Source: Chryseobacterium sp. R2A-55
GTDB taxonomy: Bacteria > Bacteroidota > Bacteroidia > Flavobacteriales > Weeksellaceae
Assembly (NCBI RefSeq): GCF_021401085.1
Contig: NZ_JACBFP010000001.1
Span: 124,001 to 188,000 of the forward strand
DNA: 64,000 nucleotides
Reading direction: 5' to 3'
Positions 17,145 through 26,907 of the stretch are shown piece after piece (within the stretch, counting starts at the first letter, position 1; each line of letters begins with the position of its first letter). The position numbers were made by a program, and so were the translations under genes. Below the pieces are notes generated by a model. That model searched no databases. It was given only the letters and a program-made list of their open reading frames with translations, and was not told where the DNA came from.

Positions 17145-18440
17145 ATGAACCCATTTATTGAAGAACTGAAATGGCGCGGACTATTTGCCGACATGATGCC
17201 CGGAACAGATGAACAGCTGAACAAGGAAATGACGACCGCCTATATCGGATTCGATCCGACTGCAGATTCGCTGCACATTGGGAGTTTGATACAAATAAAA
17301 ATACTGGCACATTTTCAGCAACACGGACACAAACCGATTGCTTTGGTGGGCGGTGCAACTGGGATGATCGGTGATCCTTCCGGGAAATCAAACGAGAGAA
17401 ACCTCCTAGACGAGGCCACTTTGAACCACTATGTGGACTGTCTCAAAAATCAGCTCTCCAAGTTCCTGAAATTTGATGGCGAAGGCAAAAACAAGGCAGA
17501 ATTGGTTAACAACTACGACTGGATGAAGGAATTTTCCTTTCTGGACTTTATTCGCGATATCGGGAAAAATATCACCGTGAATTACATGATGGCAAAGGAT
17601 TCCGTGAAAAAAAGAATTACCGGTGAAGGGGGCGCGGAAGGAATGAGTTTCACCGAGTTTACATACCAACTCCTGCAAGGTTATGATTTCCTGCATCTTT
17701 ACCGGGAAAAAAATGTGAGACTGCAAATGGGTGGTTCCGACCAGTGGGGAAATATTACCACGGGAACCGAGCTAATCCGCAGAAAAGCACAAGGCGAAGC
17801 ATTCGCACTTACCGTACCTTTAATCACAAAATCCGACGGTTCCAAATTTGGAAAATCTGAAAGCGGGGAAAACTACTGGCTCGATCCAAAAAAGACTTCA
17901 CCCTACAAATTTTACCAATTCTGGGTAAACGCAACTGATGATGATGCCGAAAGGTTCATCAAGTTCTATACTTTCTTGGGAAAAGAAGAAATCGAAAACC
18001 TGATCGCAGCACACAAAACCGCACCACACGAAAGAAAACTCCAGAAAAAGTTAGCCGAAGAAGTGACGATTTGGGTCCACAATCATGAAGAATACGAAAA
18101 AGCGGTAAAAGCTTCGGAAATCCTATTTGGAAGAAGCACTGCGGAAGATTTGGTCAATCTGGATGAAGCGACTTTTTTGGAAGTTTTTGAAGGCGTTCCA
18201 CAAAAAGAGATTTCCCGAAACGAAGTGATCGGTTCCAATGTGGTTGAACTGATCTCTGAAAAATCCGGATTTCTGAAATCAAAGGGTGAAGCAAGAAGAG
18301 AACTTCAGCAAAATGCAATTTCCATAAACAAAGAAAAAGTAAGCGAGAATTTTGAAGCGTCTGAAAAAGATTTGATTGACGGTAAGTTTCTTTTGGTCCA
18401 AAAAGGAAAAAAGAATTACTTTATTGTGAAAGCAATTTGA
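17145..18440 (+). CDS. tyrS: Tyrosyl-tRNA synthetase
   Basis: This class I aminoacyl-tRNA synthetase charges tRNA-Tyr. It has 431 residues. The HIGH-type motif appears in [14 protein letters not shown], the tyrosine-binding part in YQLLQGYDF and [10 protein letters not shown], and the KMSKS equivalent as KFGKSES. The C-terminal S4 RNA-binding domain covers about the last 85 residues, including [18 protein letters not shown]. It is a single-gene unit with promoter at 17115 and terminator at 18534. No T-box or other leader control is visible in the short upstream region. Confidence 0.97.
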   Translation: MNPFIEELKWRGLFADMMPGTDEQLNKEMTTAYIGFDPTADSLHIGSLIQIKILAHFQQHGHKPIALVGGATGMIGDPSGKSNERNLLDEATLNHYVDCLKNQLSKFLKFDGEGKNKAELVNNYDWMKEFSFLDFIRDIGKNITVNYMMAKDSVKKRITGEGGAEGMSFTEFTYQLLQGYDFLHLYREKNVRLQMGGSDQWGNITTGTELIRRKAQGEAFALTVPLITKSDGSKFGKSESGENYWLDPKKTSPYKFYQFWVNATDDDAERFIKFYTFLGKEEIENLIAAHKTAPHERKLQKKLAEEVTIWVHNHEEYEKAVKASEILFGRSTAEDLVNLDEATFLEVFEGVPQKEISRNEVIGSNVVELISEKSGFLKSKGEARRELQQNAISINKEKVSENFEASEKDLIDGKFLLVQKGKKNYFIVKAI

Positions 18441-18533
18441 TCCCGACAGCAATCGGAAGGAATTGCGAAATTACGCGAGCCAAATTAGAAACCGAGAAAT
18501 AGATTTCTGGTAAAACCAACGAAATACAATAAT

Positions 18534-18561
18534 AAAGTCAGACTTTGCTCTGGCTTTTTTT
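18534..18561 (+). terminator. Terminator of tyrS
   Basis: AAAGTCAGA (18534-18542) pairs with TCTGGCTTT (18549-18557) around a 6-base loop and is followed by a T run. Confidence 0.8.
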
Positions 18562-19164
18562 GTGAGAAAACACCTCCGGTTCTTGACGAAAATTAAAAAA
18601 AAAATTTAAATGAATATGAATTTTTTTATAGATTTTTAAATTGATATTCATTATCGATTTATAAAATTTAATTTCTATGATTTTAAAAATTTTCAATCTT
18701 AATAATTGGCAACCGTTGATGTTTTTTTTGATCAATTATTTAAAAAATTCAAAATTAAGTCAAAATCTCCACTGAATGCGGCTTAAATTTATTTAAAGTT
18801 ATTTTCAGTTAATTTTTATAACCAACTATTAATCAAATGTTAAAAACTATTGTACTTAAAGTTAATATCGACATGATTGAATATTTGCTGAAGAACTGAA
18901 AAAATAGGCACCAAAACCAGAAGTGTGAATCAAAATGGAAATAGACCCGTTGATTATTTATGAAAATTACCTGATAAATATAACATTTTATGCATAAAAA
19001 CAGTTATTTTAGTAAATAATGATTTTACATCATTATCATGAAATAATTATAAAATAACCAGTATATATTTTGACCGAATTTAGTGCTTTTTTATCATAGT
19101 TTTTGGAATTGTTCCCACCCATTACTATTGAAAAAGCCACCTTCCAATCGGAGGCAAAAATCCT
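18562..19164. other. AT-rich non-coding region between tyrS and the esterase pair
   Basis: About 600 bases carry no credible coding frame on either strand. The first 500 are clearly more AT-rich than the neighbouring genes, with many TTAA words and homopolymer tracts. No tRNA, hairpin-terminator pair or IS end was recognised. The right end holds the promoter for the gene at 19177. Confidence 0.6.
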
Positions 19165-19172
19165 TATCTTTG
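19165..19172 (+). promoter_or_regulatory. -7 promoter element directly before the esterase gene
   Basis: TATCTTTG is a perfect TAnnTTTG word only four bases before the ATG at 19177. Transcription from it would give a leaderless or nearly leaderless mRNA. Confidence 0.6.
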
Positions 19173-19176
19173 TTCA

Positions 19177-19815
19177 ATGGATTTACAATACTTGGTTCGA
19201 GAACCGCAAAATATCAACCCGAAAATTTCGCTTTTAATTTTACTTCACGGATATGGAAGCAATGAGGAAGACCTTTTCTCATTCGTCCCTACTCTACCCG
19301 AAGATTGGCTCGTGGTGAGTTTCCGGGCACCACATTCCACGGCTTATGGCGGATTTTCTTGGTACGACATCGATTTGATGAATGAGGAAAACCGAATTGA
19401 TCTGGATCAGGCGAAAGAATCTGAAAAGGTAATCCTGGAAAATATCCTAAAAATAACTAACCATTACGGATTGACCGAAAACGAAACCCATCTGTGCGGA
19501 TTTTCACAGGGTGGGATTCTTAGTTTTTCACTGGCGCTGAAAAACCCCGAACTTTTCTCCAAGGTTGCCTGTATGAGTTGCTATCCTGAAGAAAAACTGC
19601 TTGAAAACATTTCAAAAGACAAAAAGAAACTCGAAAAACTCCGATTTTTTATTTCACATGGAACAGAAGATGCGGTAATTCCTCTGGAATGGGGAAGAAA
19701 AGCTACGGAAATACTTTACGATTTGGGTTGCTATTTCTCCTTCCGCGAATACATGAGCGGACATGGTGTGAACCAGAAAAACTATATGGATCTGATGGAG
19801 TTTTTTAAGAGTTAG
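19177..19815 (+). CDS. Carboxylesterase/phospholipase family alpha/beta hydrolase
   Basis: This is a 212-residue cytosolic hydrolase. The oxyanion-forming HGYGSNEEDL follows the first strands. The nucleophile Ser is in LCGFSQGGIL, the acid Asp probably in SHGTEDAVIP, and the His in SGHGVN. The set matches the phospholipase/carboxylesterase group (PF02230) that includes acyl-protein thioesterase-like enzymes; the natural substrate is unknown. No signal peptide is present. It lies 9 bases upstream of a second, secreted esterase gene, and the two probably form an operon. Its start codon is unusually close to the -7 box. Confidence 0.88.
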   Translation: MDLQYLVREPQNINPKISLLILLHGYGSNEEDLFSFVPTLPEDWLVVSFRAPHSTAYGGFSWYDIDLMNEENRIDLDQAKESEKVILENILKITNHYGLTENETHLCGFSQGGILSFSLALKNPELFSKVACMSCYPEEKLLENISKDKKKLEKLRFFISHGTEDAVIPLEWGRKATEILYDLGCYFSFREYMSGHGVNQKNYMDLMEFFKS

Positions 19816-19824
19816 ATTTCGGTA

Positions 19825-20955
19825 ATGAACAAATTCCTTTTCTTTTTTTTATTTTTTATTTTTTCAGGTGTTCATAGTCAGGTACTTTTGAAAATTTCGT
19901 CTATTCCAAGTGACACTCCGGGAAATGCGAGAATTTTTTTAGCATCATCGCTGAATAGATGGAATCCGAATGATCCGAAATTTGAATTGAAAAAGGACAG
20001 TGTAGGAAATTATTCGGTTGAGATTCCCGAAAATTCAGGAAAAGTGGAATACAAATTCACCCGTGGAAGTTGGGAAACCGCAGAAGGAGACGAAAACGGA
20101 AACGGTCGAGAAAATAGAATATTTATTTTTAAGGGAAAATCGCAAAACATTGACAACCAAATTCTTTCCTGGGAAAAAACCCAGCCGAAACGGAATACCG
20201 CGTCAGTGAATGTGAAGCTTTTTAGCGAAAATTTTTGGATTCCCCAGCTTAAGACAACCCGAAGAATCTGGATCTACCTCCCGGAAGATTATTCCACCAC
20301 CAAGAAAAGATACCCCGTAATTTACATGGAAGATGGGCAGAATCTTTTCAACGAATCGTCTTCATTTTCCGGCGAATGGAAAGTGGATGAAGCCATGGAT
20401 TCACTTTTTGTGAACGGAAAACGAAACGCCATCATCGTGGGGATAGAGAATGGTGGAACTGAGCGCTTGAATGAGTATTCCGCATGGAACAACCCAAAAT
20501 ATGGTGGCGGAAAAGGAGACCTCTTTGCAGATTTCTTGGCAAAAACTTTGAAACTCCATATCGACGAAACCTACAGAACGATGCCAAAGGCAAAAAACAC
20601 AGGGTTGATCGGCTCGTCAATGGGCGGACTGATTTCTTTCTACACTGGCATGAAATACCCAGATCAATTTGGGAGACTGGGAGTTTTCAGCCCTAGCTTT
20701 TGGTTTTCCAAAAAGGATCTGGTTTCTTTCGTCCATAAAAATCCAATGAAAATAAAGAGGACGAAATTCTATTTCCTCGCGGGAAAAAAAGAATCTCCCG
20801 AAATGATTTCGGATGTGGAAGAAGTAATTCAGCTTTTAATAAAAAAGGGAGTTCCCAAAAAAAACATCCATACGAAGTTTGACGATTACGGCACCCATTC
20901 CGAGCGTTACTGGTCGAAGGAATTTCCGGCAGCTTTTTCCTGGCTTTTTCCTTAA
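19825..20955 (+). CDS. Secreted putative esterase with N-terminal carbohydrate-module-like domain
   Basis: The protein has 376 residues. A signal peptide (very Phe-rich) ends near VHSQ19. Residues about 20-110 look like an immunoglobulin-type starch-binding or CBM48-like module, with SLNRWNPNDPKFELKKD and YKFTRGSWETAE. Residues about 135-376 are an esterase D-type alpha/beta hydrolase (PF00756): YPVIYMEDGQNLF, nucleophile Ser in LIGSSMGGLISFY, and the His near GTHSERYW. Proteins of this shape hydrolyse esters on carbohydrates or siderophores in the periplasm, but the substrate here is not known. It follows the smaller esterase gene by 9 bases and converges on the Lrp-type regulator gene. Confidence 0.85.
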   Translation: MNKFLFFFLFFIFSGVHSQVLLKISSIPSDTPGNARIFLASSLNRWNPNDPKFELKKDSVGNYSVEIPENSGKVEYKFTRGSWETAEGDENGNGRENRIFIFKGKSQNIDNQILSWEKTQPKRNTASVNVKLFSENFWIPQLKTTRRIWIYLPEDYSTTKKRYPVIYMEDGQNLFNESSSFSGEWKVDEAMDSLFVNGKRNAIIVGIENGGTERLNEYSAWNNPKYGGGKGDLFADFLAKTLKLHIDETYRTMPKAKNTGLIGSSMGGLISFYTGMKYPDQFGRLGVFSPSFWFSKKDLVSFVHKNPMKIKRTKFYFLAGKKESPEMISDVEEVIQLLIKKGVPKKNIHTKFDDYGTHSERYWSKEFPAAFSWLFP

Positions 20956-20958
20956 GAA

Positions 20959-21420
20959 TCAACCCGGAAAAATGACCGTGGAATTTTTCACTTCTTTAAT
21001 GGAAAATGAACTGTGCGTACTTGCGATATGCTGCATGGAGGTGAGTTTGGTCACCATGAATTCCCGGTATTCCTCGATGTTTTCAAGGCAAATCTTTAGG
21101 ATATAGTCGTAATCGCCGCTCACATGGAAACACTCCAAAATTTCGGGAAACTTCACGATTTCCCGTTCGAAATGGGTGATGTGTTCTTTGGTATGCTGTG
21201 ATAATTTCACATGGCAAAGGACGATGAAGTCGCGCTTTACCAGCTTTTTATCCACCAATGCGACGTATTTTGAAATAATCCTGTTTCTTTCCAGTTTCTT
21301 GATTCTCTCAAACACTGCTGTGACCGACATTTGCAATTGATCGGCGAGCTCTTTAGTGGTTTTTTTGGAATTCTGCTGAAGCAAAATGAGCAGTTTTTTA
21401 TCTTTTTCGTCGATGTTCAT
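20959..21420 (-). CDS. Lrp/AsnC family transcriptional regulator
   Basis: The 153-residue protein has the family's two parts. The N-terminal helix-turn-helix includes LLILLQQNSKKTTKELADQL and VFERIKKLERNRII. The C-terminal RAM effector domain includes ECFHVSGDYDYILKI, the usual ligand-binding Gly-Asp-Tyr-Asp segment. Lrp-like proteins sense amino acids and bind near their own promoter. It is transcribed divergently from the methionine-lyase-like gene at 21576 across a 155-base spacer, which makes that gene its likely target. The spacer has no TAnnTTTG word clear enough to report. Confidence 0.92.
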   Translation of the reverse strand: MNIDEKDKKLLILLQQNSKKTTKELADQLQMSVTAVFERIKKLERNRIISKYVALVDKKLVKRDFIVLCHVKLSQHTKEHITHFEREIVKFPEILECFHVSGDYDYILKICLENIEEYREFMVTKLTSMQHIASTHSSFSIKEVKNSTVIFPG

Positions 21421-21575
21421 CAGAATAATATTTGGAAATACGATGTAAATTTAAAGAATATAATTTTTAAATCTACAAAATTAAATAAAATCCAATCTAT
21501 ATTCGGAATAAATAATAAATCATTGTTTTAAATTTTAATAATCTTCATATTTACCATATTAATAAATCAAAAACA

Positions 21576-22778
21576 ATGGAAACTTTCAATGCAGCAAACA
21601 ATATTCAGGATTTGCAGTTTTTCGGAGAATTCGGCGGTGTAAACCCGTCTATTTCAGACAGTTCTACTTACACATTTCTTTCTGCCAAAACAATGTTCGA
21701 CACTTTTGAAGGAAATACAGACGGTTGCTATCTTTATTCCAGACATTCTTCGCCAAGTAACCTTTATCTCGCTCAAGCACTTGCCAGTTTAGAGGGAACC
21801 GAAAGTGCAAATGTAACCGCCTCGGGAATGGGCGCCATCACTTCTACCCTTCTTCAACTTTGCAAAAGCGGAGACCACATTGTTTCCAGCAGAACCATTT
21901 ACGGCGGAACTTATGCGTTCATGAAGAATTTTTTACCGGATTTCAATATCCAAACTTCATTTGTGGATATTACCAATCTGGAAAAAGTGGAAGCAGCCAT
22001 TAACGAAAACACCAAAGTAATCTATTGCGAATCAGTAAGTAATCCACTATTGGAAGTTGCCGATATAGAAGCGCTTTCTAAAATATGCAAAAAACATAAT
22101 TTAAAATTAATTGTGGACAACACGTTTTCGCCACTTTCGATTTCGCCACAATTGCTGGGAGCCGACATTACCATTCACAGTTTGACGAAATTCATCAACG
22201 GAAGCAGTGACACAGTGGGGGGAGTAATTTGTGCCGATCAGCAATTCATCAATGATTTGAAAAGCGTGAACACGGGAGCATGCATGCTGCTTGGTCCCAC
22301 TATGGACAGTTTGCGTGCATCAAGTATTCTGAAGAATTTGAGGACGCTGCACATCCGAATGAAGAAACACAGTGAGAACGCTATGTTCCTAGCCGAAAAC
22401 TTCGAAAAAGACGGACTGATCGTGAAATATCCTGGATTGAAGACTCATAAAAGCCACGAACTTTACAAGAAAATAATGCATACCGAATATGGATTTGGCG
22501 GTTTGCTGACTTTGGATGTGAAGACGGTAGAAAAAGCCAACGAACTGATGGAACTGATGCAAAACGAAAACCTGGGTTATCTGGCGGTGAGTCTGGGATT
22601 CTACAAAACTCTGTTCTCCGCATCCGGAACTTCCACTTCATCAGAAATTCCAGAGGAGGAAAGGATGGAAATGGGGCTTTCTGATGGATTGATCAGATTT
22701 TCAGTAGGTCTGGATCACGACATCAAAAGAACTTACGAAAAAATGAACGCTTGCATGACGAAGGTTGGTTTACTTTAA
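21576..22778 (+). CDS. Cys/Met metabolism PLP-dependent enzyme, methionine gamma-lyase-like
   Basis: This 400-residue enzyme belongs to the trans-sulfuration family. Motifs include YSRHSSPSNLYLAQAL, the cofactor loop TASGMGAITSTLLQLC, the Tyr in TIYGGTYAF, the Asp in LIVDNTFSPL and the Schiff-base Lys in IHSLTKFINGSSD. Members degrade methionine or homocysteine to a keto acid, ammonia and a thiol, or make cystathionine. The divergent Lrp-type regulator suggests a catabolic, amino-acid-induced role, hence gamma-lyase rather than synthase. A separate cystathionine gamma-synthase is at 43476, which supports a different role here. The assignment within the family is inference. A bidirectional terminator follows. 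Confidence 0.82.
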   Translation: METFNAANNIQDLQFFGEFGGVNPSISDSSTYTFLSAKTMFDTFEGNTDGCYLYSRHSSPSNLYLAQALASLEGTESANVTASGMGAITSTLLQLCKSGDHIVSSRTIYGGTYAFMKNFLPDFNIQTSFVDITNLEKVEAAINENTKVIYCESVSNPLLEVADIEALSKICKKHNLKLIVDNTFSPLSISPQLLGADITIHSLTKFINGSSDTVGGVICADQQFINDLKSVNTGACMLLGPTMDSLRASSILKNLRTLHIRMKKHSENAMFLAENFEKDGLIVKYPGLKTHKSHELYKKIMHTEYGFGGLLTLDVKTVEKANELMELMQNENLGYLAVSLGFYKTLFSASGTSTSSEIPEEERMEMGLSDGLIRFSVGLDHDIKRTYEKMNACMTKVGLL

Positions 22779-22820
22779 AACTGCATTCAATCGACAGACA
22801 AATGAAATTTCACTTTAGCA

Positions 22821-22857
22821 AAAAAATCCCGCCAGAATTTTTCAGGCGGGATTTTTT
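22821..22857. terminator. Bidirectional terminator between convergent genes
   Basis: Thirteen-base arms AAAAAATCCCGCC (22821-22833) and GGCGGGATTTTTT (22845-22857) pair perfectly. This serves the lyase gene and the convergent barrel-protein gene. Confidence 0.9.
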
Positions 22858-22871
22858 AGATGATTGAAAAT

Positions 22872-23540
22872 CTATTTAAAAATATAGCTCAAACCGACAC
22901 TTAAAACTTGTTCGGATTTACCTTTTGAAATATTTGGATCTGATCCCGCTTCACCCATCAAACCTTTGTAGGTGTTGCTAAGACCAATATCATAACGCGC
23001 AGTGAGTTCCAGCTGGCGTTTTAGGGAATAACCCACACCTACACTCACGGCAAAGTTAAGGCTTGCAGCTTTTCCGTTAACTCCGGGATATTCCGGCAAT
23101 TGATCTACCGCATAATACGGTTTACTTGGATCCGTGACCTTCTGATCAATCAGGATATTGAATTTTGGACCGGCTATCGCGAAAAATTCTGACTCTGCTT
23201 CTGACAGATATGCTTTGAAGTAGATCGGAACACTGATATAATTGTTCGCATACACCGCATCATAACCTTTAGTTGACTGAGCATTTTTGTCTTTTCCGGT
23301 TTCTCCGGCACCCCAATATTCAACCTCTGGCTGCAAATAGAACTGATCATTTTGACCAATTGGGATCTGCGCCAATACACCTGCATAAATTGAGTAACGT
23401 GGTCCACTGGGATTATGTGCGTTGCTAACCCTGGAGTAAGTAGCACCTGCCGTTAATCCAAATCGTGTACTTTTCAAATCAATCTGCGCAAATAAGCAAA
23501 CTGATGCAAAAAGCCCCGAAGCCATTAAAATTTTTTTCAT
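22872..23540 (-). CDS. Outer-membrane beta-barrel protein, porin-like family
   Basis: This 222-residue protein has a signal peptide ending near SVCLFAQ. It then shows alternating hydrophobic/polar strands typical of an 8-stranded barrel (GLTAGATYSRV, YSIYAGVLAQIPIG, FYLQPEVEYWGAG, LNFAVSVGVGYSL, LTARYDIGLSN, VLSVGLSYIFK). The aromatic C-terminal residue pattern YIFK ends the last strand. It fits the PorT/OmpA-like barrel group annotated as 'porin family' in Bacteroidetes, for which no defined substrate is known. It is 21 bases downstream of sucD on the same strand and ends at a bidirectional terminator. Confidence 0.85.
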   Translation of the reverse strand: MKKILMASGLFASVCLFAQIDLKSTRFGLTAGATYSRVSNAHNPSGPRYSIYAGVLAQIPIGQNDQFYLQPEVEYWGAGETGKDKNAQSTKGYDAVYANNYISVPIYFKAYLSEAESEFFAIAGPKFNILIDQKVTDPSKPYYAVDQLPEYPGVNGKAASLNFAVSVGVGYSLKRQLELTARYDIGLSNTYKGLMGEAGSDPNISKGKSEQVLSVGLSYIFK

Positions 23541-23561
23541 GATTGTGTGTTTTTGTTTCTA

Positions 23562-24434
23562 TTAGCCTAGAACCTTGGCAACGGTAGAACCGATTTCAGC
23601 GGGTGAGTCCACCACATTGATTCCGTTTTCCCTCATGATGGCCATTTTCGCCTGTGCGGTATCTTCGGCTCCACCTACGATGGCACCGGCGTGTCCCATG
23701 GTTCTTCCTTTCGGTGCGGTTTGTCCGGCAATGAATCCAACGACAGGTTTTTTGGAACCACTTGCTTTGTACCATCTTGCCGCTTCAGCTTCCAGATTTC
23801 CACCGATTTCGCCGATCATTACTACAGCTTCTGTTTCAGGATCGTTGATGAAAAGTTCTAAAGCCTCTTTCGTTGTAGTTCCGATGATGGGGTCACCACC
23901 GATTCCGATTGCAGTTGAAACTCCGTAACCTGCTTTAACCACCTGATCTGCAGCTTCGTAAGTTAAAGTACCGGATTTGGAAACAATCCCTACTTTTCCT
24001 TTTTTGAAAACAAATCCTGGCATAATTCCAATTTTTGCTTCATCGGAAGTGATAATTCCCGGACAGTTTGGTCCGATCAATCTGCAATCTCTGTCAGCAA
24101 TGTAAGATTTAACTTTCACCATGTCCTCCACCGGAATTCCTTCTGTAATGGCAACGATGACTTTGATTCCCGCTTCTGCGGCTTCCATAATCGCGTCTGC
24201 AGCAAATGCAGGTGGTACGAAAATAATTGAAACATTTGCTCCCGCTTTCTCCACTGCTTCAGCAACGGTGTTGAAAACTGGTTTCCCCAAATGCTCGGAA
24301 CCGCCTTTTCCGGGAGTAACTCCACCCACCACATTGGTTCCGTATTCGATCATTTGACCTGCATGGAAAGTTCCCTCATTTCCTGTAAAACCCTGTACGA
24401 TTACTTTTGAATCTTTGTTTACTAATACTGACAT
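23562..24434 (-). CDS. sucD: Succinate-CoA ligase, alpha subunit
   Basis: The alpha subunit binds CoA and carries the phosphohistidine of the TCA-cycle enzyme that interconverts succinyl-CoA and succinate with nucleotide phosphorylation. It has 290 residues. Seen are the CoA-binding Rossmann start [22 protein letters not shown], quoted here in part, the PNCPGI segment, the phosphate loop [10 protein letters not shown], and the active-site His in GHAGAIVGG. The beta-subunit gene sucC is not in the window, so the subunits are encoded apart. It lies in a minus-strand run after the second lpxD gene, with an 82-base spacer that may contain its own promoter. Confidence 0.96.
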   Translation of the reverse strand: MSVLVNKDSKVIVQGFTGNEGTFHAGQMIEYGTNVVGGVTPGKGGSEHLGKPVFNTVAEAVEKAGANVSIIFVPPAFAADAIMEAAEAGIKVIVAITEGIPVEDMVKVKSYIADRDCRLIGPNCPGIITSDEAKIGIMPGFVFKKGKVGIVSKSGTLTYEAADQVVKAGYGVSTAIGIGGDPIIGTTTKEALELFINDPETEAVVMIGEIGGNLEAEAARWYKASGSKKPVVGFIAGQTAPKGRTMGHAGAIVGGAEDTAQAKMAIMRENGINVVDSPAEIGSTVAKVLG

Positions 24435-24516
24435 TTTTTATTTTTTATGTTTATTTTAAAGTTTAAATAAGTACAAAATTACTTAATAAAAATTGAAATC
24501 CTGTGAATATTCAAGC

Positions 24517-25419
24517 CTATTTCAGATTCTTAAGCCTCACTTCTTTTCTTAAATATTGTTTAAATTCCTCTGCAATCGGGCCAAAATAAGTTCCCTTTTT
24601 CAAATCACGGTTTACGCCGCATTTTGCCAAAAGCACGGTGCCGCTCTCGATTCGGACTCCGGAAGCCATCCCGACCTGTCCCCAAATGGTGACCTCATCT
24701 TCAATGATGCAGCAACCTGCAATTCCCGTTTGCGAAGCAATCAAACATTTCTTCCCAATTACGGTATCGTGGCCAATCTGGATCTGATTGTCCAGCACAG
24801 AACCTTCGCCAATAATCGTAGAATCCGTAACTCCACGATCAATAGTGCATCCGTTTCCGATTTCCACATTATTTTCAATAACCACATTTCCCACCGAGAT
24901 CAAGCGATCGAAATCCCCGTTCAGTTTCCGGTAGTAAAAGGCATCGCCACCTAAAACCGTGTTGGATTGCACAATGACATTATCACCAATTATCGTTCTG
25001 TCACCAATAACCACGTTCGGGAAAATATGGCAGTTTTTTCCGATTCTCACATCATTTCCGATGACTGCGGAATGATGGATTTTCGTTCCGTCACCGATTT
25101 CCACATCATGAAGTTCATCAGTGAAATTGGATATTCTGGTAAAATGAGTATTGATTTTGTTAAAATCCCTAAACGGATCTTCAGAAACCAGCAATGCTTT
25201 CCCTTCCGGACAATCCACTTCCTTATCAATAAGAATTATGGTTGCAGGGGAACTCAGTGCTTTATCGTAATATTTCGGGTGATTCACAAACACGATTTGA
25301 CCCGGTTTCACCATGTGGATTTCATTAGTGCCTAAAACTTGAATATTTACGTCACCAATCATTTTGGCACCGATTAATTCTGCAATCGCTTTGAGATTTT
25401 GAGGATTTTTGAAAGTCAT
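24517..25419 (-). CDS. LpxD-type UDP-3-O-acylglucosamine N-acyltransferase homologue (second copy)
   Basis: This 300-residue left-handed beta-helix protein has an N-terminal LpxD-like uridine-binding domain (residues 1 to about 100, with [13 protein letters not shown]) and many hexapeptide repeats. The likely catalytic His is in [10 protein letters not shown]; the other copy at 28310 has IAHNVKIG. Its repeats include [18 protein letters not shown], as in LpxD. Two lpxD-like genes near each other are usual in Flavobacteria. Whether this copy acts on lipid A precursors with another acyl chain or on a different nucleotide sugar is not known. It lies downstream of efp and upstream of sucD. Confidence 0.85.
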   Translation of the reverse strand: MTFKNPQNLKAIAELIGAKMIGDVNIQVLGTNEIHMVKPGQIVFVNHPKYYDKALSSPATIILIDKEVDCPEGKALLVSEDPFRDFNKINTHFTRISNFTDELHDVEIGDGTKIHHSAVIGNDVRIGKNCHIFPNVVIGDRTIIGDNVIVQSNTVLGGDAFYYRKLNGDFDRLISVGNVVIENNVEIGNGCTIDRGVTDSTIIGEGSVLDNQIQIGHDTVIGKKCLIASQTGIAGCCIIEDEVTIWGQVGMASGVRIESGTVLLAKCGVNRDLKKGTYFGPIAEEFKQYLRKEVRLKNLK

Positions 25420-25494
25420 TTTTTAGAGGAAAGATGAGAGATGGAAGATGGGAGTAAGAAAATCTACATTTCCCACCTTCAACCTCCTGCAATT

Positions 25495-26058
25495 TTATTT
25501 TACACGTTCCAAGTACGAACCGTCCTCGGTATTGATTTTAATCCTGTCGCCAGGTTCGATGAACAAAGGAACCATAACTCTTGCTCCGGTTTCTACGATA
25601 GCATTTTTTAAAGCATTGGTTGCGGTGTTTCCTTTCACACCTGGATCCGCTTCGATGACGTCCAGATAAACGGTTGGTGGGATTTCTGCGGAAAGTGGAG
25701 TTTCATCGGCTTCCTTCAAAATAATGGTCACCTCTTCTCCGGCTTTCATGAACTGAGCGTTTTCAATCATCTCCTTGTTGATGTAGATTTGAGAGAAATC
25801 GTCATTATTCATAAAATGAAAACCGTTGTCATCTTCATAAAGGTACTGGAATTTTCTGGTGATCACTTTGACCTCATCAATTTTGTGACCTGCAGAAAAA
25901 GTGTTGTCGATCACTTTTCCGTTGGTTACAGATTTCAGTTTAGTTCTCACGAAAGCAGGACCTTTTCCCGGTTTCACGTGTAAAAATTCGATTACTTTAT
26001 AGATATCGTTGCTGTATTCAATGCAAAGTCCCTTTTTGATATCGTTGCTTGTTGCCAT
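25495..26058 (-). CDS. efp: Translation elongation factor P
   Basis: EF-P binds between the P and E sites and relieves stalling at polyproline. The protein has 187 residues with the three-barrel layout. The KOW-like N-terminal domain carries the tip loop HVKPGKGPAFVR, in which the central Lys is the position that is modified in other bacteria. The middle domain holds the FMNNDDFSQI segment and the C-terminal OB domain ends with DGSYLERVK. No modification enzyme gene is nearby. It is placed between lpxA and the second lpxD on the minus strand, as in many Flavobacteria, so it probably shares transcription with the lipid A genes. Confidence 0.97.
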   Translation of the reverse strand: MATSNDIKKGLCIEYSNDIYKVIEFLHVKPGKGPAFVRTKLKSVTNGKVIDNTFSAGHKIDEVKVITRKFQYLYEDDNGFHFMNNDDFSQIYINKEMIENAQFMKAGEEVTIILKEADETPLSAEIPPTVYLDVIEADPGVKGNTATNALKNAIVETGARVMVPLFIEPGDRIKINTEDGSYLERVK

Positions 26059-26115
26059 CTAAAAAATTGAGTTAATGTTTGTTTTTATTTATTTAAAATT
26101 TTGAATATCAAATAT

Positions 26116-26907
26116 TTATGAATCCTTCCCGGTTCCGTAACCTTTTACGATTCCTCTTGGGGAATTTCTGATAAATTCCAAAATCTCGTCTCTTTCGGCG
26201 GTTGGAAGCATTTCCTTCTCAATGAATGCCGAAGCCTGTGAAACGTTCATCTTCATTTGGAAAATCGCTCGGTATATTTTTTGGATTTCGAAGATTTTAT
26301 CATTGGTGAAGCCTCTTCTTCTCAACCCTACAGAATTAATTCCGGCGTAAGACATCGGTTCTCTAGCTACTTTCACATAAGGTGGGATGTCTTTTCTCAC
26401 CAAAGTTCCACCGGAAATCATCACGTGTTTTCCGATTTTTCCGAATTGGTGCACTGCTGAAAGTCCACCCATCACGGTGTGGTCACCAATTTCCACATGA
26501 CCGGCGATTCCGCAGCCATTCACGATGATCACATTGTTCCCGATAACGCAATCGTGCGCAATATGAGAAGTCGCCATAATGAGGCAGTCTTTTCCAAGTT
26601 TGGTGTAGCCGAGTGCTTTTGTTCCCCTATTCACCGTAACACATTCTCTGATGGTGGTTCCATCACCGATGATCACCTGAGTATCTTCGCCATCAAATTT
26701 CAGATCCTGGGGAATCGCTGAAATGACCGTTCCCGGAAATATACGGCAATTTCTACCGATTCTGGCGCCATCCATGATGGTCACATTGGGTCCGATCCAG
26801 GTTCCCTCCCCGATTTCCACATCACCCGCAATGGTGGTGAATGGCTCTACAATAACGTTTTTCTTGATTTTTGCACGTTTGTCAACGGCAGCTAATTGAT
26901 GTACCAT
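26116..26907 (-). CDS. lpxA: UDP-N-acetylglucosamine acyltransferase
   Basis: LpxA adds the first (R)-3-hydroxyacyl chain to UDP-GlcNAc, the first step of lipid A synthesis, in the cytoplasm. The 263-residue protein starts with hexapeptide repeats (VIVEPFTTIAGDVEIGEGTW, quoted in part). It contains the general-base His in TSHIAHDCVIGN, a His in the MGGLSAVHQFGKIG loop, and a C-terminal helical domain beginning NSVGLRRRGFT. It starts immediately after lpxC-fabZ (stop and start adjacent at 26907/26908), so it is translationally coupled. Confidence 0.96.
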   Translation of the reverse strand: MVHQLAAVDKRAKIKKNVIVEPFTTIAGDVEIGEGTWIGPNVTIMDGARIGRNCRIFPGTVISAIPQDLKFDGEDTQVIIGDGTTIRECVTVNRGTKALGYTKLGKDCLIMATSHIAHDCVIGNNVIIVNGCGIAGHVEIGDHTVMGGLSAVHQFGKIGKHVMISGGTLVRKDIPPYVKVAREPMSYAGINSVGLRRRGFTNDKIFEIQKIYRAIFQMKMNVSQASAFIEKEMLPTAERDEILEFIRNSPRGIVKGYGTGKDS

